Shown piece by piece: positions 24,655-35,110 of a stretch of 64,000 nt of DNA. The notes under the pieces are model-generated. The model had not been told where the DNA came from. It did no database searches and saw only the letters and a program-made list of their open reading frames with translations. The first letter of the stretch is position 1. Each line of letters opens with the position of its first letter. The position numbers and the translations under genes are program-made. The DNA is from CALKWS01 sp051020515 (GTDB lineage Bacteria > Actinomycetota > Actinomycetes > Actinomycetales > Beutenbergiaceae): the NCBI RefSeq assembly GCF_051020515.1, contig NZ_CP194857.1, forward strand, positions 3,286,001-3,350,000, read 5' to 3'.

Positions 24655-26792
24655 TCATCCCTCGAGCGCGCCCCGCATCAGGTGGACCAGGGCGTCGAGC
24701 TGCACCGAGTCACCGGTGCCGACCTCGACGTCGGCGCCATCGAGTGCCCGGGCGGCCAGACCGGCCTTGGCGTCGATCAGTTCGGCGATCTTGGTGTCGA
24801 TGGTGTGCGCGGCCAGGATCCGCCAGGCGGTCACCGAGTCGTCCTGGCCGATCCGGTGCACCCGGTCGATCGCCTGCTCCTGCTCGGCTGCCGTCCAGGA
24901 CAGTTCTGCCAACACCACGTTGGAGGCCGCGTGCAGATTCAGCCCGACGCCCGCGGCTGTCAGCGAGCACACCGCCACCGACACCTCCGGGTCGTTCTGG
25001 AAGGCGTCGATGGCGTTCTGGCGGGCCTTGGCCGACTGGTCCCCACGCACCGACACGGTGCGCAGGCCGGCCTCGGCGAGCATGTCCTCGGCGGTATCCA
25101 TGACGTCGATGTGCTTGGCGAAGAAGACCACCTTGCCCACCGAGCGCACCAGCTGGGCGGTGTAATCGGCGGCCAGGGCGGACTTGGCCTGGCCGATCCT
25201 GCGCACCATGGTGAACACGTTGTCGCCGCTCTTGGCGTTCCGGGAGGATTCCAGTTCGGCCAGGGCCACCTTGCGCAGCAGGGCCACGTCGAGCTGACCG
25301 GGCGGGACGTAGGAGACCTCCTGGGCCGCCTCCAGCCGGCGGTACTGGGCGGCCAGTCGGCGGCCTACCTCGGCCTCGGCGGCTCGGATCGAACGTCCGA
25401 TCTCATCGTCCAGCTCCACCGGTAGGTCGGCCACGCGCTTGGCCGGCAGGTCCTTGGCCACCTCGGACTTGGTGCGGCGCACGATGCCCAGATCGATGAC
25501 CGCGGCGCGGGCCGCTGGGTAGAACGCCCGGTCGGCCGGGGTGAGCCCGGTGGTCTCGAGGCCCTGCATCAACTCGGTGCAGGGCTGTTGCCCGTCGGTC
25601 CAGCCCAGGAACTGCCAGATCGCGTTGAAGTCCTCCACGTCGTTGATCAACGGGGTACCGGTCAGCGCCATCATCAGCGGCTTGCCGCCGGGCGTGCCGG
25701 CGCGGATCTGGCGGGACAGGTTGAGCACATGCTGGGAACGCTGGGAGGACAGGTTCTTGATGAAGTGGGCCTCATCGACCACCATCGAGCGGAAGCCGAG
25801 GGTGGACAACCAGGACAGGTGCCGGTCCAGCACCGTGTAGTTGACCACGAACACGTCGGCGAAGGCGTCCATGTCATCACCGTCGCCGTGGATCACCGTG
25901 ACCCGGCGCTGCGGCGTCCACCGCTGCACCTCCCGCGCCCAGTTGATCTTCACCACGTTGGGCACCACCGCCAGCATCGGATAGGTGTCCGCGACGGAGG
26001 CGGCCAGCACCGACTGGGCGGTCTTACCCAGCCCCGGCTCGTCGGCGAGCAGGAACGAGCGGTGCCCGCGACGCACCGCCTCCAGGAGCCGGATCTGGTG
26101 CGGCATCAGTTCCATCCCGGGCGGGGAGAACCGGTCGAAACGAGGCATCGGCGGCAGGTCCATGGTGGCCACCCCGCCCCCGGAGCCCTGCTCGAAGGCC
26201 CGGTACAGGGGATCCATCAGGTCCCATCCGGACAGGTACCCGGGGCTGGAGTCGGCGCGCAACTGCTGCAGGTCCGGGGCCAGGAACGGGTTCGCCCTGA
26301 TCCGGGCCTTCACCGAGGCCGGCACCACCTGCTTCTCCGCCAGTTGGGCCGGCACGGTCTCCCGCTCGGGGACCTGCGGGGCCTTGATCTCCATCTCGTC
26401 GGCACTGAGTGCCTTGCCCGAGTCCAGCAACCAGTCCCGACGCATCCGCTGGGCGGCCGGGGAGGGGGTGGCGTCGTCCTTGAGGACATTCAGCAGGCTG
26501 GTGTCCTGGGCGGCGGTGCGGGCCAGGATGGTGGCCACCCCATCCAGCCGCTTGAGCAACTCGGTGCGGGTGGCTGAGGAGAGGTCCTCATCGGCCTTGA
26601 TCCGGGCGCGTTCCTCGCGCACCAACAGGGCGATCACCTGGAACTTGGTGCGGTTGGTCGGACCCACCCGGCCGCTCTTGGCGGCCTTGGCCTCCACCTC
26701 CCGAACGCGGCGCGCCAGGATCGGCAGCAGGGGTGCGTCCTCGTCGGGTCGGATACGGCCCGACGGGCGCCGCCGAGTAGTGGTCGCCACAT
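24655..26792 (-). CDS. SNF2-family DEAD/DEAH helicase
   Basis: 712 residues, intact. Superfamily 2 ATPase of the Swi2/Snf2 group. Walker A is [13 protein letters not shown], the Walker B box [14 protein letters not shown], and motif [18 protein letters not shown]. The C-terminal helicase domain has [33 protein letters not shown] and the arginine fingers in [12 protein letters not shown] 200-residue N-terminal extension has no recognised domain. ATG at 26792 has GGAGGA directly upstream. Such stand-alone SNF2 proteins remodel protein-DNA complexes; the specific role here is unknown. Confidence 0.85.
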
Positions 26793-26873
26793 GTCCTCCA
26801 GTGCATGGGTGCGCGCGGATCTGGGAATGCGTACACCGAACGCCCCATCCGCTGGTCGAGTGCGGATGTGCGT

Positions 26874-26948
26874 TGGTGGGCGATACTGGGATCGAACCAG
26901 TGACCTCTTCCGTGTCAGGGAAGCGCGCTACCGCTGCGCCAATCGCCC
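26874..26948 (-). tRNA. tRNA-Val (GAC), CCA encoded
   Basis: Read on the minus strand, 5' GGGCGATT... pairs with ...ATCGCCC, then A and an encoded CCA. The anticodon arm CTTCC-CTGACAC-GGAAG gives anticodon GAC. The T loop GGTTCGATCC is normal. Last of three tRNAs transcribed together (Gly, Cys, Val). Confidence 0.95.
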
Positions 26949-26951
26949 GTG

Positions 26952-27022
26952 AGGTGGGTACGGGATTCGAACCCGTGTATACGGCTTTGCAGGCCGCTGC
27001 CTCGCCTCTCGGCCAACCCACC
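26952..27022 (-). tRNA. tRNA-Cys (GCA)
   Basis: Acceptor GGTGGGT/ACCCACC, anticodon loop CTGCAAA giving GCA, T loop GGTTCGAATCC. No CCA is encoded. Lies between tRNA-Gly and tRNA-Val. Confidence 0.95.
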
Positions 27023-27069
27023 AGTGCTGCTTCTGGGACCCGATGAGTCCCGTGTGGGCCGGGCCACCG

Positions 27070-27142
27070 AGCGGACGACGGGACTCGAACCCGCGACCCT
27101 CACCTTGGCAAGGTGATGCTCTACCAACTGAGCCACGTCCGC
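27070..27142 (-). tRNA. tRNA-Gly (GCC)
   Basis: Acceptor GCGGACG/CGTCCGC, anticodon arm TCACC-TTGCCAA-GGTGA giving GCC, T arm GCGGGTTCGAGTCCCGT. First of the Gly-Cys-Val tRNA cluster on the minus strand. Confidence 0.95.
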
Positions 27143-27224
27143 GTGCCACGCTTGTGCGTGCGTCCAGAACTTTAACCCACCGGCCTCGGCTGAGTCCAAC
27201 CGGGCTCGCCGTTACGGTTGAGGC

Positions 27225-28337
27225 ATGAATCACGGTCGGGCGGAATTCGCCGGGGTGGTGGCTCGGCGGGCCGTCGACTACGCCGATCTTCGCACCGATG
27301 CCCGCGCCCTGGCCGGTGGGGGCTGGTGGGCCGTGGTGGCAGAGTTCGACGGGCCCTGGCACGCCTGGCGCTTCGCCGATGTGCGGCGGGACGCACCCCC
27401 CGGGCATGCCCGCTCCGGCGAGCCGGCCCGGGCTCGCGAGGCCGACGACGGTGATACGGCGGACGCGGGTGCCTGGCACGGCCCGGCGGGGTCGTCCTGG
27501 GTGTCATCAATGTCACAGCAGAACTATGTGGATGCGGTGGTCCGGGTGCGTCGCTACATCCGGGACGGCGCGGTCTACCAGGCGAACATCTGCCGGATAC
27601 TCGCAGCCTCCATGGCAGCACGTCCCGACGCCGGCGCCCTGGCCGCGATGCTCGCCGAGGGCAACCCTGCGCCGTACGCCGGCTACATCGACGTCCCGGG
27701 CGGTGCGGGCGCCGACGGCGCAGTGGGCCTTCCGCCCGCGTGGGTGGTCACCGCGTCCCCGGAGCTGGGTCTCGGAGTCTCTGCGGGGATGGTCACCTCC
27801 GGTCCGATCAAGGGCACCGCACCCGCGCCGGAACTCCTCGCGGCGAAGGATCGCGCGGAGAACCTGATGATCACCGACCTGGTGCGCAACGACCTGCACC
27901 AGGTGTGCGATCCGGGAACGGTGGCGGTCACCGACCTGCTCGCACTGGAACACCATCCGGGCCTGGTGCACCTGGTGTCCCGGGTCCAGGGCCGGCTCTC
28001 GGCCACGGATCTGAGCGTCGGCGGTGCCGGCTGGTCGGACCTGCTCGCGGCGACCCAGCCCCCCGGATCGGTCTCCGGTGCGCCGAAGGCGGCCGCGCTG
28101 GAGATCATCGGGGAACTGGAACCGGCCCGTCGCGGACCCTACTGCGGGCAGATCGGCTGGATCGACGCCGATGCGGGCACCGCGTGCCTGGCGGTGGGCA
28201 TCCGGACCTTCTGGTGGGAGTCGGGCATCCTGCGCTTCGGCACCGGGGCTGGGATCACCTACGGGTCGGACCCGCAGGGAGAGTGGGCCGAGACCGAGCT
28301 CAAGGCCGCGCGATTGGTGGGCCTGGCCTCGTCCTGA
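27225..28337 (+). CDS. pabB: aminodeoxychorismate synthase component I-like (chorismate-binding)
   Basis: 370 residues. Chorismate-utilising fold converting chorismate to 4-amino-4-deoxychorismate for p-aminobenzoate and folate. Conserved segments are YVDAVVRVRRYIRDGAVYQ, PIKGTAP, DLVRNDLHQVC, PPGSVSGAPKAAALEII and GAGITYGSDPQGEWAETE. The N-terminal domain is short. The neighbouring pabC-like lyase supports PabB over anthranilate synthase. ATG 27225, divergent from the tRNA cluster. Confidence 0.85.
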   Translation: MNHGRAEFAGVVARRAVDYADLRTDARALAGGGWWAVVAEFDGPWHAWRFADVRRDAPPGHARSGEPARAREADDGDTADAGAWHGPAGSSWVSSMSQQNYVDAVVRVRRYIRDGAVYQANICRILAASMAARPDAGALAAMLAEGNPAPYAGYIDVPGGAGADGAVGLPPAWVVTASPELGLGVSAGMVTSGPIKGTAPAPELLAAKDRAENLMITDLVRNDLHQVCDPGTVAVTDLLALEHHPGLVHLVSRVQGRLSATDLSVGGAGWSDLLAATQPPGSVSGAPKAAALEIIGELEPARRGPYCGQIGWIDADAGTACLAVGIRTFWWESGILRFGTGAGITYGSDPQGEWAETELKAARLVGLASS

Positions 28338-28444
28338 CCCCAGCGCGGGGACGAGACGGTGGCGGCCGCCGGGTACGGGGTGGCGGCCACCGGGGAGGAG
28401 CGGGGTGGCGGTGCGCCGCCACCACCTCTGGCAGAGTGGTGACC

Positions 28445-29287
28445 ATGATCGTGTGGTTCGACGGATCCATCCGCCCCTCCAGCGCCGGCCTCGTTGACGC
28501 CCTCGACCACGGACTGACCGTGGGTGACGGGGTGTTCGAGACCTGCGAGCTCCGCCAGGGACAGGTCTTCGCCCTGACTCGGCACCTGCACAGGCTCCAC
28601 CGTTCGGCCACCGGGTTGGGTCTGAAGGCGCCGCAGGAGCAGCAGGTGCGCGAGGCCGTGGAGGCAGTCGCCCAGGAGTGGCGGCGCACCCGGGGCGAGG
28701 AGGAGTTGGGCCGGCTGCGGATCACCTGGACCGACGGGCCCGGGCCGCTAGGTTCGGAGCGTTTGGAGACCCCCGGCACGCTGGTGGTCGCCGCTGCCCC
28801 CGGCAAGGCTCCCGGGCCCGTGCGGGTACGGGTGGTGCCGTGGACCCGCAACGAACGCTCCGCCGTCGCCGGGCTGAAGACCACGTCCTACGCCGAGAAC
28901 GCCCGCGCGCTCGCCTACGCCGCCGAGCAGGGCGATGGGGAGGCGATCTTCGCCAATACCCGGGGAGAGTTGTGCGAGGGCACCGGTACGAACATCTTCC
29001 TCGAGTCCGACGGGGTGCTGATCACCCCGCGGTTGGAGTCGGGCTGCCTGGCCGGGATCACCCGAGCGTTGGTGCTGGAGTGGGCCGGGGATTACGGCAT
29101 CGAGGTGCGCGAGGAGACGTTGCCGCTCTCGGCGCTGCACGAGGCGCAGCATGCGGCTCTGACGTCCTCCACGCGAGGCTTGGTGCCGGTCGTGGCGGTG
29201 GACCGACGGGAACTCCACCCCGGCCCGGCCACATCGATGCTCGGGCGGGAGTTCACCGCTCGCTCGGTTCAGCAGATCGATCCGTAG
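28445..29287 (+). CDS. pabC: aminodeoxychorismate lyase (class IV PLP aminotransferase fold)
   Basis: 280 residues. PLP enzyme releasing pyruvate and p-aminobenzoate. N-terminus MIVWFDGSIRPSSAGLVDALDHGLTVGDGVFET, where the family has an active-site loop. The PLP-Lys region is SAVAGLKTTSYAENARAL, followed by ANTRGELCEGTGTNIF. Starts at ATG 28445, 107 bp after pabB in the same direction. A branched-chain or D-amino-acid aminotransferase is possible by sequence alone, but the pabB neighbour favours folate. Confidence 0.85.
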   Translation: MIVWFDGSIRPSSAGLVDALDHGLTVGDGVFETCELRQGQVFALTRHLHRLHRSATGLGLKAPQEQQVREAVEAVAQEWRRTRGEEELGRLRITWTDGPGPLGSERLETPGTLVVAAAPGKAPGPVRVRVVPWTRNERSAVAGLKTTSYAENARALAYAAEQGDGEAIFANTRGELCEGTGTNIFLESDGVLITPRLESGCLAGITRALVLEWAGDYGIEVREETLPLSALHEAQHAALTSSTRGLVPVVAVDRRELHPGPATSMLGREFTARSVQQIDP

Positions 29288-29349
29288 CACGCGCGGCAAC
29301 TGCGGTCCGGATCACGCTCGCGGTGTGCAGAACCCGAGCGCGGTGCTGG

Positions 29350-29355
29350 TAATAT
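29350..29355 (+). promoter_or_regulatory. -10 box of tRNA-Val(CAC)
   Basis: TAATAT, an unusually AT-rich hexamer for this genome, 27 bases upstream of the mature tRNA 5' end. The -35 is poor. Confidence 0.5.
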
Positions 29356-29381
29356 CCTTTACTGCGTCCACACGACGCCCC

Positions 29382-29456
29382 GGGCGATTGGCTCAGCGGT
29401 AGAGCGCCTCGTTCACACCGAGGAGGTCACTGGTTCGATCCCAGTATCGCCCACCA
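29382..29456 (+). tRNA. tRNA-Val (CAC), CCA encoded
   Basis: GGGCGATT acceptor pairs with ATCGCCC, followed by A and an encoded CCA. The anticodon arm CCTCG-TTCACAC-CGAGG gives CAC. Closely resembles the tRNA-Val(GAC) at 26874 in its acceptor and T arms. Confidence 0.95.
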
Positions 29457-29461
29457 CACCG

Positions 29462-29502
29462 AAAGGCTCCGGGCCGGTGGAATCCGCGGACGGAGCCTTT
29501 TC
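29462..29502 (+). terminator. rho-independent terminator after tRNA-Val
   Basis: AAAGGCTCCG pairs with CGGAGCCTTT across a 19-nt loop, and TTTTC follows. It starts six bases after the tRNA CCA. The best classical terminator in the window. Confidence 0.85.
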
Positions 29503-29616
29503 AGGTATGTACCGACGGTTCCGAGCCGGGGGTACCGGCATTTGCCGTGTGAGGACCTGGGCGTCCCTGGGTAGGATCAACCGGTCCCTGCACCCCACCT
29601 GAACCAGGAGTTCGCC

Positions 29617-31591
29617 GTGTCCGATGACGCAGTGCACGCCCCGTCCCAGCAGCACACCGGGGGCGAGCCGGGCACCACGGGAACCGACCTGTACGGCGAT
29701 CGCCGCGAGGTAGTCGCGATGCGGGTGAACGGGGAGCTGCAGGACCTCTTCCGCAGCGTGCCCGCCGGCGCCGACGTCGAACCGGTGCTCATCGACAGCC
29801 CCGACGGCCTGGACATCCTGCGCCACTCCGCTGCGCACGTGCTGGCCCAAGCCGTGCAGCAGGCGGACCCGCAGGCGAAGCTGGGTATCGGGCCGCCGAT
29901 CAAGGACGGCTTCTACTACGACTTCGACGTCGCCGAGCCGTTCACCCCGGAGGACCTGAAGAAGCTGGAGAAGGCGATGCAGCGCATCATCAACTCCGGG
30001 CAGACCTTCGCCCGCCGGGTGGTCGATGAGGACGAGGCACGCGCCGAACTCGGGACCGAGCCGTACAAACTGGAACTCATCGGGCTGAAGGGCAGCAGCG
30101 CCGCCGACGACGCCGAGGGTGCCTCGGTGGAGGTCGGTGGCGGTGAACTGACCATCTACGACAACCTCGACCGCACCGGCGAGGTGGTCTGGGGCGACCT
30201 GTGCCGCGGCCCGCACCTGCCCAGCACCAAGATCATCGGCAACGCCTTCACCCTCATGCGCAGCGCGGCCGCGTACTGGCGGGGCAGTGAGAAGAACCCG
30301 CAACTGCAGCGTCTACGGCACGCACCGCGTGGCCGAGCAAGGCCGAACTGCGCGGACACCTGGACCGCATCGCCGAGGCGGAGCGCCGCGATCACCGCCG
30401 ACTGGGCGTGGAGTTGGACCTGTTCTCCTTCCCGGAAGAGTTGGGCTCGGGCCTTCCGGTGTTCCACCCCAAGGGGGGCGTGCTGCGCCGTGAGATGGAG
30501 GACTACGTCCGGCGCCGCCACATCGAGGAGGGTTTCGAGTACGTCGCCACCCCGCATGTGAGCAAGGAGGGCCTGTTCCACACCTCCGGCCATCTGCCCT
30601 ACTACGCCGACACCATGTTCCCGGCGATGGAGTTCGAGGGCTCGAACTACTACCTCAAGGCGATGAACTGCCCGATGCACAACCTCATCTATCGCTCGCG
30701 CGGCCGCTCCTACCGGGAGCTGCCGCTGCGGCTGTTCGAGTTCGGGTCGGTCTACCGGTACGAGAAGTCCGGGGTGGTACACGGCCTGACCCGGGTGCGT
30801 GGGCTGACCATGGACGACTCCCACTCCTACGTCACCGCCGAGCAGGTGCCCGGTGAGATCCGCCACCTGCTGGACTTCATCCTCGGGCTGCTGCGCGACT
30901 TCGGACTGACCGACTACTACCTGGAACTGTCCACCCGCGGCGAGGGGGACAAGTTCATGGGTACCTCCGAGCAGTGGGAGGAGGCCACTGCGGTGCTGCA
31001 GCAGGTGGCCGAGGAGTCCGGGCTGGAACTGGTGCCCGACCCCGGTGGTGCAGCCTTCTACGGACCGAAGATCTCGGTGCAGGCCCGCGATGCGATCGGG
31101 CGCAGTTGGCAGATGTCGACCGTGCAGTTGGACTTCAACCAGCCCGAGGGCTTCGACTTGGAGTACCAGGCCGCCGACGGCACCCGGAAGCAGCCGGTGA
31201 TGATCCATTCGGCCAAGTTCGGCTCCATCGAGCGGTTCATCGGTGTCCTCACCGAGCACTACGCCGGGGCGTTCCCGCCCTGGTTGGCGCCGGTGCAGGT
31301 GGTCGCGATCCCGGGGCGGAAGTGTTCAACGACTACCTGGAGCAAGTGGCCGAAACGTTGCGCACCGAGGGCATCCGGGTGGAGGTGGACACCGGCGATG
31401 ACCGGTTCGCCAAGAAGATCCGGACCCACACCAAGGCCAAGGTCCCCTTCCAACTGATCGCCGGTGGCGAGGACGTGGAAGCCGGGGCGGTGTCCTTCCG
31501 GTTCCGGGACGGCTCTCAGCGCAACACGGTGCCGGTGGCCGAAGCGGTCGCGCTGATCACCGCAGCGGTGCGGGACCGGGTCCAGGTCTGA
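29617..31591 (+). CDS. thrS: threonyl-tRNA synthetase, at least two indel sites
   Basis: Charges tRNA-Thr and edits Ser-tRNA-Thr. About 658 residues. GTG 29617 follows AGGAG by six bases. TGS domain, then the editing domain with [14 protein letters not shown], then the class II core with LKAMNCPMH (Zn Cys), [15 protein letters not shown] and [14 protein letters not shown], then the anticodon domain. Two breaks occur. At 30309-30345 the expected [18 protein letters not shown] is scrambled by loss of two bases (gtgt to gt) and a tandem duplication of GCAC. At 31312-31318 (cccggggcgg) one G is missing before [12 protein letters not shown]. The enzyme is essential, so these are almost surely sequence errors. 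A TAGGAT (29572) may be its -10. Confidence 0.93.
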
Positions 31592-31592
31592 C

Positions 31593-31614
31593 CGCCCGCG
31601 CCCGGGCGCGGGCG
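31593..31614 (+). terminator. GC-only palindrome after thrS
   Basis: A 22-bp perfect palindrome starting CGCCCGCGCCC and ending GGGCGCGGGCG, two bases after the thrS stop. No T tract. It could form a hairpin attenuating read-through into the PIM locus. Confidence 0.45.
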
Positions 31615-31667
31615 TGAACGCGCCGGAGGACCCGGCTAACCCGCCCGCAGTCCGTAGGATCACCGGT

Positions 31668-32231
31668 ATGCCGATCGGACCAGACCAGCCACCGATGCAG
31701 GACGGTGCGCCGCTACCGGGGACCCCGGACGGTTTCGAGCGACTGTGGACCCCGCATCGGATGGCCTACATCGACGGTGAGGCCAAGCCCCGTAGTTCCG
31801 ACGCCGGTGCGGACTGCCCGTTCTGCCGGGCACCGGAGGGCGAGGATGCCGACGCCCTGATCGTGCACCGCGGTGACCGTTGCTACGTGGTGCTGAACCT
31901 GTTCCCGTACAACCCCGGACACCTGCTGATCTGTCCCTACCGGCACGTACCGGACCTGACTGAGATGGACACCGGTGAGCGACACGAGATGATGGATCTG
32001 AGCGAGACCGCCATGCGGGTGCTCCGCGCCGCGAAACGGCCCGACGGGTTCAACCTGGGCATGAACTCCGGTCACAGCGCCGGGGCGGGGGTCGCCGCAC
32101 ACGCCCACCAACACATCGTGCCGCGATGGGCGGGGGATGCGAACTTCCTGCCGATCATCGCCCGCACCAAGGCGGTACCCGAACTGCTGGCCGACACCCG
32201 AGCGGCGCTGGCCGCGGCGTGGACCGGGTGA
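31668..32231 (+). CDS. HIT family AP4A phosphorylase-like protein
   Basis: 187 residues from ATG 31668. Orthologous by position and sequence to the mycobacterial HIT protein between thrS and pgsA (family knowledge: AP4A phosphorylase). It has two Zn-type cysteines in ADCPFCRAP, NPGHLLICPYRHVPDLTE and the histidine triad AHAHQHIVPRW. TAGGAT at 31654-31659 lies eight bases before ATG, which fits a leaderless transcript. A GTG at 31614 is in frame but overlaps the hairpin, so I prefer ATG. Confidence 0.88.
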   Translation: MPIGPDQPPMQDGAPLPGTPDGFERLWTPHRMAYIDGEAKPRSSDAGADCPFCRAPEGEDADALIVHRGDRCYVVLNLFPYNPGHLLICPYRHVPDLTEMDTGERHEMMDLSETAMRVLRAAKRPDGFNLGMNSGHSAGAGVAAHAHQHIVPRWAGDANFLPIIARTKAVPELLADTRAALAAAWTG

Positions 32232-32235
32232 GCCG

Positions 32236-32852
32236 GTGCTGGGCAAACACGGCAGGGGAGTGAGTGGCCGGATCTTCGGACCGGTCGCGCAGTGGTTGTT
32301 GCGCCGGGGGATCGACCCCAACACCGTGTCCATCACCGGCACCGTTGCAGCGATCGTCGCCGCGCTGGCCCTGCTCGGAACGGGCCGGTTGGTGATCGGG
32401 CCGATCGCGATCGGCCTGATCCTGTTGACCGACTCGCTCGACGGCATCATGGCCCGTCAGGGCCCCGGACCCACCGACTTCGGTTCCTTCCTGGACTCCA
32501 CCCTGGACCGCCTGGCCGACGCCGCGGTGTTCCTGGGTCTGGTGATCTACTTCGTACGGTTCACCGAAGGACCCGTGAGCGGCTACGGGGTGGTCGCCGC
32601 GACGGTGTGCATGGCGCTGGCGATGACCGTCTCCTACGCCCGGGCGAAGGCCGAATCGTTGGGACGGACCGCCGGTGTGGGGTTGGCCGAGCGGGCCGAC
32701 CGGCTCGTGGTAGCGCTGGCGGCCGCTCTCGCCGTCGGGCTGGGACTGAGTCCGTGGCTACTCGTGGTGGTGCTGGGCCTGTTGGCGCTGGCCAGCGCGG
32801 TCACGGTGACCCACGAATCGTGGCGGTGTGGCGTCAGGGGGAGGCCAGGTGA
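32236..32852 (+). CDS. pgsA: CDP-alcohol phosphatidyltransferase (phosphatidylinositol phosphate synthase), one indel
   Basis: Makes phosphatidylinositol (phosphate) from CDP-diacylglycerol, the first committed lipid for PIMs. About 205 residues and five to six membrane helices. The metal-binding CDP-alcohol motif is DSLDGIMARQGPGPTDFGSFLDSTLD, of the D-G-x2-A-R-x8-G-x3-D-x3-D type. GTG 32236, four bases after the HIT stop. One C is missing at about 32812 (acccacgaatc): restoring it gives the usual C-terminus ending VAVWRQGEAR and a stop at 32852 overlapping patA by four bases (GTGA). Confidence 0.9.
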
Positions 32853-33945
32853 ACTCAGCACGTCTGTTCGCCCTGGCCTGGCGGGTGCTGCCGTACTTGC
32901 CGGAGGTATGCACCCGGACGTTGTTCGACGTCGCGGCCCGGGTGGTCCACGTCCTGCGGATACCGGCGGTGCGTCAGCTGGAGGCCAACCTGTCCCGGCT
33001 GCGCCCGGACCTGGACCGGCGCGCGCTGCGCCGGGTGAGCCGGGCCGGGATGCGCTCCTACCTTCGTTACTTCGGTGAGGTCTTCACCCTGCGGGGATTG
33101 CGCCCCGAGCAGATCGCGGCCCGGGTTCGCGCCGTCGATGACCAGGTGGCCCGGCGCCACCTCGACCAGGGCCGGAGCGTCGTCGCGGCGTTGGGGCACA
33201 CCGGCAACTGGGATCTGGCCGGAGCCTGGAGCGGACAGCACCTGGCCCGGGTGCTGACCGTGGCCGAGGTACTGGAACCGAGGGGATTGTTCGAGGAGTT
33301 CCTCCGCTTCCGGCCGATCTGGGGATGGACGTGATCGGACTGACCAAGGACGGCTCGGTGCTGCGCACCCTGATCCGCAGATCCCGCGAGCGCACGTACC
33401 TGGTGCCGTTGCTGGCAGACCGGGACCTGAGCCGGCGCAGCGTGGAGGTCCGGGCCGCCGGGCACCCGATGCGGGTGGCCCCCGGCCCGGCGGCGTTGGC
33501 GCTGGCGCTGAAAGCACCGCTGGTGCAGGCCTTCGTCCGGCACGAACGGTTGCGCGGGCGCCGCCGGAAGGCAGCAGGCTCACCGTGGGGGACCGTGATC
33601 GAGTTCGTTCCGATCGAGATTCCACACCACCTCAGCGGGAGCGAGCAACTGGTTGCGATCAGCCAGGCCTGGGTGGATGTGCTCGTCGAGCGCATCCAGG
33701 CCTATCCGGACCAGTGGCACATGCTCGCGCCTGTCTTCACCGCTGATCTCGACCCGCAGCGCCTGGCCCGCGCGCGCGCCGGGGCCGACGACGACGTGCT
33801 CGCCGGCGTCGTGGCGGACGACGACGTCAGCGGCCGGGGGGCGACGACGGTCACCGACGACGGCGGCGAGCCCGGGGCGGCCACGAGGCCCGAGGAGGAC
33901 GGGCCGGCGCAGCAGCGGCCCGAATCCCGCGAGGATGGCCGCTGA
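32849..33945 (+). CDS. patA: phosphatidylinositol mannoside acyltransferase, one indel
   Basis: Acylates the mannose of PIM at the inner face of the membrane. About 365 residues of the LpxL/HtrB acyltransferase fold. The catalytic H-x4-D is in ALGHTGNWDLAGAW, with the second conserved block YLVPLLADRDLSRRSVEV. GTG 32849 has GGGGGAGG upstream and overlaps the pgsA stop. One G is missing at about 33314 (ttccggccgatctggggatgg), where FRADLGMDVIGLT is expected. The tail of about 55 residues is acidic and disordered. Its stop shares one base with the pimA start. Confidence 0.9.
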
Positions 33946-35110
33946 TGCGTATCGGTCTGGTCTGCCCCTACTCCTTCGACATGCCAGGCGGTGTGCAGTT
34001 CCACGTGCGTGACCTTGCCGAGAAGTTGCTCGAGCAGGGCGAGTCGGTGCAGGTGCTGGCCCCCGCGGATGAGAAGACCGAGATCCCGGACTACGTCACC
34101 TCCTCCGGCGGGGCGTTGCCGGTGCGCTACAACGGTTCGGTGGCCCGTTTGAGTTTCGGGCCGGTCGCCGCCGCCCGCACGCAGCGGTGGCTGGCCGGCG
34201 GCGACTTCGACGTCGTGCACATCCATGAGCCGTTCGCTCCCTCGGTCTCCCTGATCGCACTGCGCCAGGCGGAGGCCCCGGTGGTGGCCACCTTCCACTC
34301 CGCCCAGACCCGTCCCGGGCACTGCAGGCGGCCTACCCCCTGGTGCGCCCGGGTCTGGAGCGTATCCGGGCCCGGATCGCCGTCAGCGAGGATGCCCGCA
34401 GCACCGTGGTGGACCACCTCGGCGGGGACGCGGTGATCATCCCCAACGGAGTGTTCACCAGGCGGTTCGCCCAGGCCCGCGGCGCGCAGGAGTGGGTGGG
34501 GACGGCCCAGGAGCCCACGATCGCCTTCCTGGGACGGTTGGACGAGCCACGCAAGGGCCTGCAGGTGCTCGCCACCGCGGTACCCACGGTGCTGCAGCGC
34601 CATCCGGGAGCCCGGTTCCTGATCGCCGGGCAGGGCGATGCCACACCGGTGCGTGCCGAACTGGCGCACCACGGGTCCGCGGTGCAGTTCCTCGGGGGCA
34701 TCAGCGAGCGGGACAAGACGGCGCTGCTGTCCTCGGTGGACCTCTACATCGCGCCGCAGACCGGAGGGGAGAGTTTCGGGATCGTGATCATCGAGGCACT
34801 CAGTGCCGGCGCCGGGGTGATCGCCTCCGATCTGTTGGCTTTCCAGCGGGTCCTCGATGGTGGCCGCAGCGGGTACCTGTTCCGAACCGGGGACGCCGCG
34901 CATCTGTCCGAGGTCATCGATGAGGCGCTCACCGACACCGACGGACGCCTCCAGCGGCACGAGTACGCGCGCGAGGCGGTGCGCCGGTACGACTGGGACA
35001 CCGTCACCGCCCAGATCCGGGAGGTCTATCAGATGGTCGCCGAGGCCGCACAGGTCCAGGCCACCTCCCGACGCCCGAACCTGCGCGACTGGCTGGGCCG
35101 GAACCGATGA
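33945..35110 (+). CDS. pimA: phosphatidylinositol alpha-mannosyltransferase, one indel
   Basis: GT4 glycosyltransferase that adds the first mannose from GDP-Man to phosphatidylinositol. About 388 residues. N-terminus RIGLVCPYSFDMPGGVQFHV; donor-site region IAFLGRLDEPRKGLQVL; E-x7-E motif in GGESFGIVIIEALSAG. The frame changes at about 34317: AQTRS(R)ALQAAYPLVRPG needs one more base in cagacccgtcccggg. Fourth gene of the thrS-HIT-pgsA-patA-pimA block. Confidence 0.93.

Noticed and set aside
29502..29617. T-box riboswitch or other leader control of thrS
   Set aside because: The 115-base upstream region has no specifier stem, T-box sequence or terminator/antiterminator pair; only a TAGGAT -10-like box is visible.
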